Below, piece after piece: positions 5,499 to 12,084 of a stretch of 12,084 bases of DNA. The notes beneath the pieces are model-generated. The model saw only the letters and a program-made list of their open reading frames with translations, was not told where the DNA came from and searched no databases. Position 1 is the first letter of the stretch, and every line of letters starts with the position of its first letter. Made by a program: the position numbers and the translations under genes. Location: the NCBI GenBank assembly GCA_027624995.1, contig JAQBTI010000045.1:1-12084 (forward strand). The letters are read 5' to 3'. The DNA comes from Chloroflexota bacterium. Its GTDB lineage: Bacteria; Chloroflexota; Dehalococcoidia; Lucifugimonadales; CATQGZ01.

Positions 5499-6362
5499 AT
5501 GACCTCGCTGGTTGGACTCATCGGCTACCCCCTGGGCCACACTATCTCTCCCGCGTTCCAGCAGGCGGCCTTCGACCACTACTCGCTCCCGGCCGAGTAC
5601 CACGCCTGGCCTACTCACCCGGACCTGCTGGAGGCCAAGGTCGCCGCGCTCAGGGGCGCGGAATACCTGGGCGCGAACGTCACCGTCCCGCACAAGGAGC
5701 GTGCTGCCGGCCTGGTAGACCGAATTGGTCCTCAGTCGGAGGCTATCGGCGCCATAAACACCATCGTGCGTGAAGACCGTATCCTCGTCGGACACAACAC
5801 CGATACCTACGGCTTCATGCAATCCCTGAAGGTGTCGGGTGGCTTCGAGCCTGAGGGCAAGCGCGTTCTGCTAATCGGGGCCGGAGGGGCGGCCAGGGCC
5901 GCCGTATTCGCGCTGGCGGACGAGTCAATCGCGTCGCTCACGATCGCCAACCGTACACTCGAACGTGCGGTGTCTCTGGCCAACCTGGTGCGTGATGCCA
6001 TACCGGAGGTCTCGACCGTCCGGCTTGTCGACCGCGAGATCGAAGAGACGGCTGCGAGGGCAGACCTGATTGTGAACTCCACATCAGTGGGGATGCGTGG
6101 GGGCGACGCGGGCACGGCTTCTCCGCTGCCAACCAGGCTGATTCCACCTTCGGCCCTGGTCTTTGACATGGTGTACAATGCTGCCGTTACGCCCTTGCTG
6201 AAGGCGGCCGACACCGCCGGGGCACAGCGACTGGGGGGCCTGCCCATGCTGGTCTACCAGGGCGCTGGGGCGTTCGAGTTGTGGACCGGTCGGGACGCGC
6301 CCGTCGAAGTGATGTTCAAGGCTGCCCGCGAGGCGCTGGAACGGCTGGACCACGCTTCGTAG
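5499..6362 (+). CDS. aroE: Shikimate dehydrogenase
   Basis: This 287-residue protein reduces 3-dehydroshikimate to shikimate with NADPH. ATG 5499 is chosen because MTSLVGLIGYPLGHTISP begins the fold exactly where the family starts; a longer TTG reading is not supported. Motifs in order are GYPLGHTISP (family GxPxxHSxSP, with Thr for the first Ser), NVTVPHKE with the catalytic Lys, GAINTIV, GHNTDTYGF with the catalytic Asp, GAGGAARA for the cofactor, NRT for NADP phosphate binding, VNSTSVGM, and GLPMLVYQGAGAFELWTG near the end. It is the first plus-strand gene, divergent from the aldolase operon. Downstream at 80 nt comes the aroK-aroB fusion, which acts in the same pathway. The HTISP variation is minor, and the enzyme should be active. 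Confidence 0.95.
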   Translation: MTSLVGLIGYPLGHTISPAFQQAAFDHYSLPAEYHAWPTHPDLLEAKVAALRGAEYLGANVTVPHKERAAGLVDRIGPQSEAIGAINTIVREDRILVGHNTDTYGFMQSLKVSGGFEPEGKRVLLIGAGGAARAAVFALADESIASLTIANRTLERAVSLANLVRDAIPEVSTVRLVDREIEETAARADLIVNSTSVGMRGGDAGTASPLPTRLIPPSALVFDMVYNAAVTPLLKAADTAGAQRLGGLPMLVYQGAGAFELWTGRDAPVEVMFKAAREALERLDHAS

Positions 6363-6427
6363 GGGCGACTGGGAACGCTCTCCAAGAACGGTGACATTCG
6401 TTAGCACGAGACGCACAGGACAGAAAA

Positions 6428-6439
6428 GGCGCAAACGCC
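6428..6439 (+). promoter_or_regulatory. Small hairpin GGCG-CAAA-CGCC before the aroKB TTG start
   Basis: A perfect 4-bp stem with a CAAA loop lies 3 nt upstream of the TTG. The only ribosome-binding-like sequence, AAAAGG (6424-6429), partly overlaps its left arm and is 13 nt from the start. The hairpin could modulate initiation, but a stem this short also arises by chance. Confidence 0.25.
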
Positions 6440-6442
6440 CCC

Positions 6443-8086
6443 TTGAAACGCAACATCTTCATTACAGGCTTCTCTGGGTCAGGAAAAACCTCGGTCGGGA
6501 AGGCAGTCGCCCGACGGCTGGGCTGGACGTTCGTGGACACCGATGACCTGGTGATCGAGAGTGCCGGCAAGTCCATACAAGATGTGTTCGCCGGCGAGGG
6601 CGAGCTCGCCTTTAGAGAGTTGGAGCGTCAGGCCCTCACCGCCGCCTCGGCGGGCGATCAACAGGTCGTCTCCACCGGCGGCGGCGTACCCATGGACGAG
6701 GCCAACCGGGCCACTATGGAACGCGCCGGTCGCATCATCTGCCTGGAGGCGCGGCCCGAGACGATCTACAAGAGGCTCAGCCAGCAATCCCGGAGTGAGC
6801 GCGAACCCGTTGTCCGGCCGATGCTTCAGGCCACAGACCCTCAAGAACGCATACGCACGCTCAAGGCCGATCGCCAGGCTGCGTATGCCCTGGCACACTG
6901 GACGGTCCACACAGACGGCATTTCGACGGAAGACGCAGCCGCTGAGGTCATCCGCGCTTGCGGCATCCTTACCAAAGGCCTCATCCGGTTCGACGGACAC
7001 GACTTGGGGGCGGTAGTGCAGACGTCGTCCGGCGACTATCCGGTCTGGGTGGGATGGGACATTTTGGGAGAGCTCGGCGAGCGGGCGCTGGGCGTGTTCC
7101 GACCGTCGGCCGCGTTTGTGATTCATGACTCGGGCACCGGAGAACACGCCGCCCGGGCCCACCGGTCCCTCGAAGACGCGGGCATCGAGACCAGCGTCTA
7201 TGCCATGCCCTCGGGCGAAAAAAACAAGACACTCAATACGGTCTCGGACGTCTACAGATGGCTCGCCGGAAAGCGGGCCGAGAGAAAGCACCTGCTCGTC
7301 GCGGTCGGGGGCGGCATGGTCGGTGACCTCGTGGGATTCGTCGCCGCCACCTACCTCAGAGGCATGCCGTTCGCGCAGGTCCCCACCAGCCTGCTGGCGA
7401 TGATGGACGCATCCGTCGGCGGGAAAGTCGCCGTCGATCTCCCCGACGGCAAGAACCTGGTCGGAGCCTTCCACCAGCCCAGATTCGTCCTGTCCGACGT
7501 TCAGACACTCAAGAGTCTTCCTGCACGAGAGCTCACGGCCGGATGGGCCGAGGCGATCAAGCACGGCCTGATCCTCGAACCGGACCTGCTGAGCCAATTC
7601 GAGGATGGCGGCCACGCCATCCGTTCACTCGACCCGGAGCAGGCGACCTCGATCATCCGTCGCAGCGTAGCAGTCAAGGCCGGCGTCGTATCGCGAGACG
7701 AAAAGGAGACGCTAGGCATCCGCGCCCTGCTCAACTACGGGCACACCATAGGCCACGCTCTGGAGGCCTTCACCGGCTACTCCACCCTCCTGCACGGCGA
7801 GGCTGTAAGCATCGGCATGATGGGCGCCGGGCACATTAGCCGCCAGATGGGCCTGCTGTCCGAGGCGGAACTGGAGCGGCAGCGTGCACTCTTGGAGGCC
7901 TTCGGCCTGCCTCTGTCTTACCCCGAGGTGGACGCGGAGGCCGTGATCCATGCCATGAAGTCCGACAAGAAGACCCAGGACAAGACCATTCACTGGGTGC
8001 TGCTGGACGGCATCGGGAACGCCGTCACCCGCTCGGACGTTCCGCCCGACCTCGTTCGCGAAACGCTTGCGCGGCTGGCCCGGTAG
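6443..8086 (+). CDS. aroKB: Bifunctional shikimate kinase / 3-dehydroquinate synthase (AroK-AroB fusion)
   Basis: One uninterrupted 547-residue frame joins two shikimate-pathway enzymes. Residues 1 to about 175 are shikimate kinase: P-loop GFSGSGKT with Lys15, VDTDD with Asp34, FRELE with Arg58, the GGG at 79-81, the lid RP at 125-126 and Arg144 in DRQAAY. Residues from about 185 to 547 are dehydroquinate synthase: VGGGMVGDLVGFVAATYLRG (288 on), PTSLLAMMDASVGGKVAVD, zinc ligands Glu370 (WAEAIKHG), His434 (NYGHTIGHALE) and His451 (LLHGEAVSIGM), and DEKE at 419-422. The TTG start is forced: an in-frame stop lies at 6392 with no other start between, and the P-loop begins at residue 9. Both active sites look intact and the linker is only about 10-15 residues. 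The gene is followed at 15 nt by the TauE/SafE gene. Confidence 0.95.
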   Translation: MKRNIFITGFSGSGKTSVGKAVARRLGWTFVDTDDLVIESAGKSIQDVFAGEGELAFRELERQALTAASAGDQQVVSTGGGVPMDEANRATMERAGRIICLEARPETIYKRLSQQSRSEREPVVRPMLQATDPQERIRTLKADRQAAYALAHWTVHTDGISTEDAAAEVIRACGILTKGLIRFDGHDLGAVVQTSSGDYPVWVGWDILGELGERALGVFRPSAAFVIHDSGTGEHAARAHRSLEDAGIETSVYAMPSGEKNKTLNTVSDVYRWLAGKRAERKHLLVAVGGGMVGDLVGFVAATYLRGMPFAQVPTSLLAMMDASVGGKVAVDLPDGKNLVGAFHQPRFVLSDVQTLKSLPARELTAGWAEAIKHGLILEPDLLSQFEDGGHAIRSLDPEQATSIIRRSVAVKAGVVSRDEKETLGIRALLNYGHTIGHALEAFTGYSTLLHGEAVSIGMMGAGHISRQMGLLSEAELERQRALLEAFGLPLSYPEVDAEAVIHAMKSDKKTQDKTIHWVLLDGIGNAVTRSDVPPDLVRETLARLAR

Positions 8087-8101
8087 GGCCGGCCGAGACC
8101 T

Positions 8102-8935
8102 GTGGCATTGGACTGGCTATGGCTGCTGCTGCTCGGGCTCGGGACCGGCACTTATGGCGTACTGGTCGGCGCGGGCGGAGGCTTCATCCTGGCCCCCGCG
8201 TTGCTCATCTTCTTCGACATCGAGCCGGGAGTCGTAGCAGGGACCTCGCTGGCCCTGGTCGCTATCAATAGTGTGTCGGGCACGTTCGCCTACCGTCGCC
8301 TGGGCCTGATCGACTACCGCAGCGCGCTCCTCTTCGCCGCCGCCGCCATCCCCGGGTCCGTGATCGGACCTTTCGTGGTCAAACAGGTCCACGGAGACAC
8401 CTTCCGCATCGCGTTCGGCATATTATTGATTGCCCTAACCGTCCAGATGGCTCTGAGGTCGATTCGTTTGGCCGTACGTCCCAAGAAGTTCGCCACCGCG
8501 GCGGGCTTCTCCGTCCGGGGCCGTAGGATCGTCACCAAATCGGGACAGGTTTTCGAGTATAGATTCAATGAGGCTCTGGCTACTTCAATCAACGTGGCGC
8601 TTGGCTTCATGTCCAGCTTCTTCGGCACGGGGGGAGGCTTCATCCGAACCCCGTTACTAATCACCGCGTTCGGCTTCCCCGTGCGTGTAGCGGTCGCCAC
8701 ATCGGTGTTTACACTTTCCATATACACGCTGGCAGGCACTGCCACTCACGCGTCACTCGGACACATCGACTGGTACCCAACGCTCATCTGGGCCGGACTG
8801 GGTGTGATCGTCGGCGGACAAGTCGGCGCAATGTTAGGAGGCAGACTACAAAGCCGCTCAATCCTATGGCTCCTCATGGTCGTGCTTTTCGCCCTTGGAA
8901 CCAGCCTACTCGTCCAGGGCCTGGCAGGCGGGTGA
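8102..8935 (+). CDS. TauE/SafE-family membrane transporter (DUF81)
   Basis: This 277-residue integral membrane protein has about eight hydrophobic segments (roughly 5-35, 45-62, 74-94, 102-120, 160-190, 195-215, 227-247 and 254-273). Its two halves carry the same glycine signature, GAGGGFILAP (23-32) and GTGGGFIRTP (175-184), the internal duplication typical of TauE/SafE proteins. Family members are linked to export of sulfite, sulfoacetate or other small organic anions, but most are uncharacterised. A hydrophilic stretch at about 121-157, rich in Lys and Arg, separates the halves and is probably a cytoplasmic loop. The GTG at 8102 starts 15 nt after aroKB; there is no strong ribosome-binding site, so translation may be coupled. 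The substrate cannot be told from sequence, and the neighbours give no clue to it. Confidence 0.88.
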   Translation: MALDWLWLLLLGLGTGTYGVLVGAGGGFILAPALLIFFDIEPGVVAGTSLALVAINSVSGTFAYRRLGLIDYRSALLFAAAAIPGSVIGPFVVKQVHGDTFRIAFGILLIALTVQMALRSIRLAVRPKKFATAAGFSVRGRRIVTKSGQVFEYRFNEALATSINVALGFMSSFFGTGGGFIRTPLLITAFGFPVRVAVATSVFTLSIYTLAGTATHASLGHIDWYPTLIWAGLGVIVGGQVGAMLGGRLQSRSILWLLMVVLFALGTSLLVQGLAGG

Positions 8936-8936
8936 C

Positions 8937-10142
8937 TTGGCAGGCCCCAACGGTTTTACACTTGAAGCAACCGACTCCGATGCCCGCGCAGGCATCCTGC
9001 ATACGCCGCACGGCGATGTGCCCACGCCCGCCTTCATGCCCGTGGCCACCCAGGGCTCAGTCAAGGCGCTCGACCCCGCAGACTTGGAGGGGCTCGGAGC
9101 GAAAATCGTACTGGGAAATGCATACCACCTCTACCTGAGGCCCGGCGACGAAGTGATAAAGAGTCTCGGGGGTCTGCACTCCTTCATGGCCTGGCCCCAT
9201 CCGATCCTGACCGACAGCGGCGGATTCCAGGGCTTCAGCCTCCAGCACCTCCGTGAGATCACCCAGGATGCCATCGTTTTCAAGTCCCACCTGGACGGCA
9301 GCATCCACGAGCTCACCCCTGAGGCCGCAATCAGGCATCAGGAATCGATCGGCGCCGATATCATTATGCCGCTGGACGTCTGCGCGCCTACGGGCGTCGG
9401 CAGGGACGAAGTCGAGAATGCCTTGGAGATGACCAGTCGCTGGGCCGTTCGGTGCCGCGAGGCCGCCTCTAGATCAGACCAGATGCTCTTCGGCATCGTT
9501 CAAGGAGGGAGCTTCCCCGACCTCAGGAAACGCTCCGCCGAATTCCTGATCTCTCTGGACTTCCCTGGTTACGCCATTGGAGGCGTCAGCGTCGGCGAGT
9601 CCAAAGATGAGATGTACCAGGCGACCCACGTCACGGCGGCCCTGCTGCCATCCAAGTCGCCTCGATACCTTATGGGTGTAGGCTCGCCCGAAGACCTGGT
9701 GGAGGCAGTGGCCGCGGGAATCGACATGTTCGACTGCGCCCTCCCGACCCGCATCGCCCGCAACGGGGCTCTGTTCACTCCCGATGGCCGTGTGAACGTG
9801 TACACAGCGCCATTCCGGTACCGAGACCAGCCCGTTCAGGCGGGATGTGACTGCTACACCTGCCGAACTTTCCCGGCGGCATACCTCCATCACCTCTTCC
9901 GTGCGAAGGAGCTGTTGGCCTACCGACTGGCCACAATCCACAATCTCCGGTTTGTCCTGAGGCTTATGGAAGAGATGCGCTCTGCTGTCCTCGACGGCAC
10001 GTTCGAAGACTACAGAAAGGCATTCCACCGTAGCTTTGTTCCTCCCGACCAGGAACGGCGGCACAGCCAAAAGCGAAAGTGGCTGAAGGCCCAGGGGCGG
10101 CCGGAGGTCTCGGAACGAGATACCGACACATCAGGAGAATAG
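8937..10142 (+). CDS. tgt: Queuine/preQ1 tRNA-guanine transglycosylase
   Basis: This 401-residue enzyme exchanges guanine-34 for a queuosine precursor (preQ1) in tRNAs with GUN anticodons. I choose the TTG at 8937, 1 nt after the preceding stop; GGCGGGTGA just before it resembles a ribosome-binding site but is very close. A TTG at 8895 would add 14 residues overlapping the transporter gene. Motifs are TPAFMPVATQG (30-40), ILGNAYHL-like VLGNAYHLYLRPG (58-70), Asp93 in DSGGFQ, Asp147 in MPLDVC (most bacterial enzymes have D-E-C, here Val148), GIVQGG, GYAIGGVSVGE and MFDCALPTRIARNG with the nucleophile Asp266. The zinc site is Cys304, Cys306, Cys309 and His335. No queuosine precursor genes are nearby. 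The charged C-terminal tail carries the ribosome-binding site of the next gene. Confidence 0.94.
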   Translation: MAGPNGFTLEATDSDARAGILHTPHGDVPTPAFMPVATQGSVKALDPADLEGLGAKIVLGNAYHLYLRPGDEVIKSLGGLHSFMAWPHPILTDSGGFQGFSLQHLREITQDAIVFKSHLDGSIHELTPEAAIRHQESIGADIIMPLDVCAPTGVGRDEVENALEMTSRWAVRCREAASRSDQMLFGIVQGGSFPDLRKRSAEFLISLDFPGYAIGGVSVGESKDEMYQATHVTAALLPSKSPRYLMGVGSPEDLVEAVAAGIDMFDCALPTRIARNGALFTPDGRVNVYTAPFRYRDQPVQAGCDCYTCRTFPAAYLHHLFRAKELLAYRLATIHNLRFVLRLMEEMRSAVLDGTFEDYRKAFHRSFVPPDQERRHSQKRKWLKAQGRPEVSERDTDTSGE

Positions 10143-10145
10143 CTT

Positions 10146-11243
10146 GTGAAGATCGTAGGCGAAGGAATCATCTCAGGCCGGTCGGGACGCGGTGCCTACA
10201 TGCCGGGAATCGAACCACTGCCCGACGGCAGCTTCATAGCGTGCCAGTTCACTGCATCGAGCTTCGTGGCATCCGACGCTCGGATCGAGATACTCCGCTC
10301 GACCGACGATATGGCCACCTGGTCAAACGAAGGCGAGCTGAGGGTCGCGGGCGAGGCCGAGGACGGTTGGTCTTACAGGGGGGCACGAATCTACCAGGTC
10401 CCCGACGGCCGACTCTTGCTGAAGACGACCCGATTCGAGACCGGCAAGATCGCCGAGACCTTCGACGCCTCCTCAGAGAGTCTCCAGCAGCCTGAGAACC
10501 TCCTGATGTGGTCGGAGGACGCGGGCCGCACTTGGTCCAAGCCACGAATAGTCGATGCCGGCCTGGACCCGACAAAGTACACAGCCAACGGCTCGGGCGA
10601 CCTCCTGCAATTGGCCCCAGACCGCTGGATGTACCCCATGGAGACCTGGAAGCCGGTCGGCTACGGCGGCCCGCCCGACCAGAAGGCCCTGGCGATGTTC
10701 TCCTCAGATCAGGGACAGACCTGGGGTGAACGGACAGTGGTAGCAGACGACACCACTGGCGCCATCAACTGGTGGGACCACGTCGGCACGGTCCTACCGG
10801 ACGGCCGTATCTACGAGACGGTCTGGTCGCATCTGTACCGGGAGGTCAAGGACCTACCCAACCACTGGCTGACGTCTGAAGACCAGGGCCGGACCTGGTC
10901 CGAGCCGCGTCCAACCAACCTGCTCGGTCAAATGTGCGCCCCAGTGGCACTTGCAGACGGTCGAGTCGTGGCGATATATGCGTATCGGCGCGAGCCGCAA
11001 GGGATCAGGGCAGCCGTCTCCGAAAACCTCAGTCACTTCGACGACGAGACGGTAGTCTTTGATGCAGGCGGCGAGGCTATTCTCGGCGATCCCGAGTCCA
11101 CAAGCCTGGCTTTGAATATGGCGCAAGGCTTCGGTCGGCCGGGAGGAAGACTGCTGCCGGACGGAGACGTGCTGGTCTTCTACTGGGGCACAAGGGGCGG
11201 AATTTCCCAGACCCGGTGGGCGCGTATAGACGTCGACGGATAG
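10146..11243 (+). CDS. BNR/Asp-box (sialidase-superfamily) protein without secretion signal
   Basis: This 365-residue protein starts at GTG 10146. An AGGAGA at 10133-10138 gives 7 nt spacing and lies inside the tgt coding tail, only 3 nt from its stop. Three exact Asp-boxes (S-x-D-x-G-x-T-W) occur at residues 123-130, 186-193 and 244-251, and a degenerate copy at 52-59 has Met for Gly. These mark the turns of a six-bladed beta-propeller. At the N-terminus, where true sialidases carry the arginine motif F/YRIP, the protein reads GAYMPGIEPLPDG, so the key Arg appears missing. There is no signal peptide or membrane segment, so it is predicted to be cytoplasmic. It may be a glycoside-active relative or a binding propeller; sialidase activity should not be assumed. 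It is probably the last gene of the aroKB-tgt transcript. Confidence 0.85.
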   Translation: MKIVGEGIISGRSGRGAYMPGIEPLPDGSFIACQFTASSFVASDARIEILRSTDDMATWSNEGELRVAGEAEDGWSYRGARIYQVPDGRLLLKTTRFETGKIAETFDASSESLQQPENLLMWSEDAGRTWSKPRIVDAGLDPTKYTANGSGDLLQLAPDRWMYPMETWKPVGYGGPPDQKALAMFSSDQGQTWGERTVVADDTTGAINWWDHVGTVLPDGRIYETVWSHLYREVKDLPNHWLTSEDQGRTWSEPRPTNLLGQMCAPVALADGRVVAIYAYRREPQGIRAAVSENLSHFDDETVVFDAGGEAILGDPESTSLALNMAQGFGRPGGRLLPDGDVLVFYWGTRGGISQTRWARIDVDG

Positions 11244-11259
11244 GGCGTCCATCCGGAGT

Positions 11260-11291
11260 CCTGGAGGCCCGGTGTTGCCGTGGCCTCCAGG
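11260..11291 (+). terminator. Perfect 10-bp inverted repeat after the BNR gene (terminator or operator)
   Basis: Arms cctggaggcc (11260-11269) and ggcctccagg (11282-11291) enclose a 12-nt loop, 16 nt after the stop codon of the BNR gene. No T-run follows, so it is not a classic intrinsic terminator. The loop and right arm overlap the -35 region proposed for the next gene, which would also suit an operator. The structure is seen directly; its role is open. Confidence 0.5.
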
Positions 11292-11304
11292 CAGTCGCTA
11301 TACT
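11275..11304 (+). promoter_or_regulatory. Putative sigma70 promoter of the Lon-domain gene
   Basis: TTGCCG (11275-11280) and TATACT (11299-11304) are 18 nt apart. The expected start at about 11311 would leave a 19-nt leader holding the AAGGA ribosome-binding site (11316-11320), 9 nt from the ATG. The -35 lies in the loop of the adjacent inverted repeat. Confidence 0.5.
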
Positions 11305-11329
11305 CGGAGAAAGATAAGGACAGTGCCGC

Positions 11330-11980
11330 ATGGGTACTGAAGAACGAGTCCTCCCCCTGTTCCCCCTGAACACCGTGCTGTTTCCGGGTGCCTCGCTTCC
11401 ACTCCAGATATTCGAGGATCGGTACAAGCAGATGCTACAAGACTGCCTCGACGCCGACTTGAAGTTTGGGGTCGTACTGATCAGGGAAGGCTCCGAAGTC
11501 GGCGGGCCGGCGGTACCTTACTCCACCGGGACGCTGGCAGACATCGTCCAGGTAAACGAGTCCAGAGGGGGACAGTTCTTCGTCTCGGCAATCGGCCGTC
11601 GTAGGTTCCGCATTGTCGAGTTCACCCAACAGACTCCGTACCTTTCAGCCGTTGTCGAGCTACTCGCGGAGGAGGCTGATACGGGCGCTTCGACCGAACT
11701 GACCCAGGCCGTGCAAGAGACCCTATCGAGCCACGTGGTCCTTACGTCGGGACTTGAAGGCGGGTGGATCCGCGAGGTCCGATCGCCGTCCGAGCCGGTG
11801 ACGCTATCCTACTTCGTCGCGGCAGCGATGCAGATCGACCTCCCGCGAAAACAGGCCCTTCTGGAAGAGCCGACGGTCTCTGCCCGCCTCCAGTCCGAAC
11901 TGGAGATACTCCAGGGATCGGCGAAGGAGTTGAGGCGCAGGGTCCGCAGAGAGCTAGCCCAGAGGTTCAGCCGCCAATAG
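11330..11980 (+). CDS. Stand-alone Lon substrate-binding (LON N-terminal) domain protein
   Basis: This 216-residue protein has a clear ATG and AAGGA ribosome-binding site. The N-terminus (VLPLFPLNTVLFPGASLPLQIFEDRY, described here by its features: two LPLFPL / LFPG turns and the FE.RY helix) is the hallmark of the LON N-terminal domain. GGPAVPYSTGTLADIVQV and GRRRFRI follow in the expected order. About residues 8-200 are this single domain, ending in a charged helix. There is no ATPase or protease domain, and the length matches the free-standing bacterial family, which is poorly characterised and may bind proteins. It has its own probable promoter and is set apart from the upstream operon by an inverted repeat. 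Assignment to the family is strong; the cellular role is unknown. Confidence 0.9.
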   Translation: MGTEERVLPLFPLNTVLFPGASLPLQIFEDRYKQMLQDCLDADLKFGVVLIREGSEVGGPAVPYSTGTLADIVQVNESRGGQFFVSAIGRRRFRIVEFTQQTPYLSAVVELLAEEADTGASTELTQAVQETLSSHVVLTSGLEGGWIREVRSPSEPVTLSYFVAAAMQIDLPRKQALLEEPTVSARLQSELEILQGSAKELRRRVRRELAQRFSRQ

Positions 11981-12058
11981 CAGAGAATCGCCGTTGATAA
12001 ATAGGGGACGGTTCGCCGCTGATGGGCTTTGCACCAAAAGTGCCGCGTAACGTGAATT

Positions 12059-12084
12059 GCCCTTCGACAGGCTCAGGGCGAACG
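12059..12084. repeat. Dispersed repeat (CCCTTCGACAGGCTCAGGGCGAACG type), cut by the window edge
   Basis: The last 26 bases contain gccct (12059-12063) and agggc (12075-12079) around an 11-nt loop, followed by gaacg. I recall this element as one of the commonest intergenic repeats in many bacterial genomes and metagenomes; that is from memory. A further 7-bp inverted match (gttcgcc at 12011, ggcgaac at 12077) may pair it with the sequence upstream. It probably continues beyond the window. Confidence 0.6.

Noticed and set aside
5385..5822. N-terminal extension of the aldolase frame
   Set aside because: It crosses the promoter and runs antisense to aroE; a well-placed ribosome-binding site marks the ATG at 5384.
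6479..7615. 378-codon open frame antisense to aroKB
   Set aside because: Long shadow frames are expected opposite GC-rich genes; the translation has no family motifs, while the plus strand encodes two intact enzymes.
8895..8936. Upstream TTG start for tgt
   Set aside because: It would overlap the transporter end by 41 nt and add residues not matching the family N-terminus; the TTG at 8937 fits better.

Overview
The window looks like ordinary chromosome from a GC-rich bacterium. The best guess is a Chloroflexota lineage such as Dehalococcoidia/SAR202. The hints are a lipoprotein with long Pro/Thr stalks, a sugar-acid gene set of Gfo/Idh/MocA, SMP-30 and HpcH type, a fused AroK-AroB, frequent GTG/TTG starts and dispersed palindromic intergenic repeats. 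No 16S gene or other strong marker is present, so this placement is an inference. I see no rRNA, tRNA, CRISPR array, transposase or phage gene.

The layout is two back-to-back gene blocks. Everything left of about 5.4 kb reads on the minus strand. In transcription order it holds an HpcH/HpaI-family aldolase, an SMP-30/gluconolactonase-like hydrolase, a Gfo/Idh/MocA-fold protein, a large lipoprotein of unknown function, and the first 93 codons of a PHP-domain protein resembling endonuclease Q. Everything right of 5.5 kb reads on the plus strand: aroE, an aroK-aroB fusion, a TauE/SafE-type membrane protein, tgt, a BNR/Asp-box (sialidase-like) protein and a stand-alone Lon substrate-binding-domain protein. 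AroKB, TauE/SafE, tgt and the BNR gene are separated by only 15, 1 and 3 nt and are probably one transcript.

The 114-nt divergent gap at 5385-5498 is the control point. On the minus strand TTGACA-N16-TACAAT should drive the aldolase operon, and the predicted RNA would begin with a perfect 5-bp hairpin. On the plus strand an extended -10 (TGATATACT) ends 10 nt before the aroE ATG, so aroE mRNA is probably leaderless or nearly so. The PHP gene has the same arrangement, with an extended -10 ending 6 nt before its GTG.

Functionally, the minus block suggests non-phosphorylating breakdown of a sugar: lactone hydrolysis, then retro-aldol cleavage of a 2-keto-3-deoxy acid. The dehydratase is not in view, and the Gfo-like protein lacks the usual catalytic Lys/Asp/His residues. 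The plus block supplies three shikimate-pathway activities and the queuosine tRNA base-exchange enzyme. I did not find a clearly novel system. The best leads are the catalytically altered Gfo-like protein, the leaderless extended -10 promoters, the palindrome at the operon start site, the unclassified lipoprotein core and the dispersed repeat elements.
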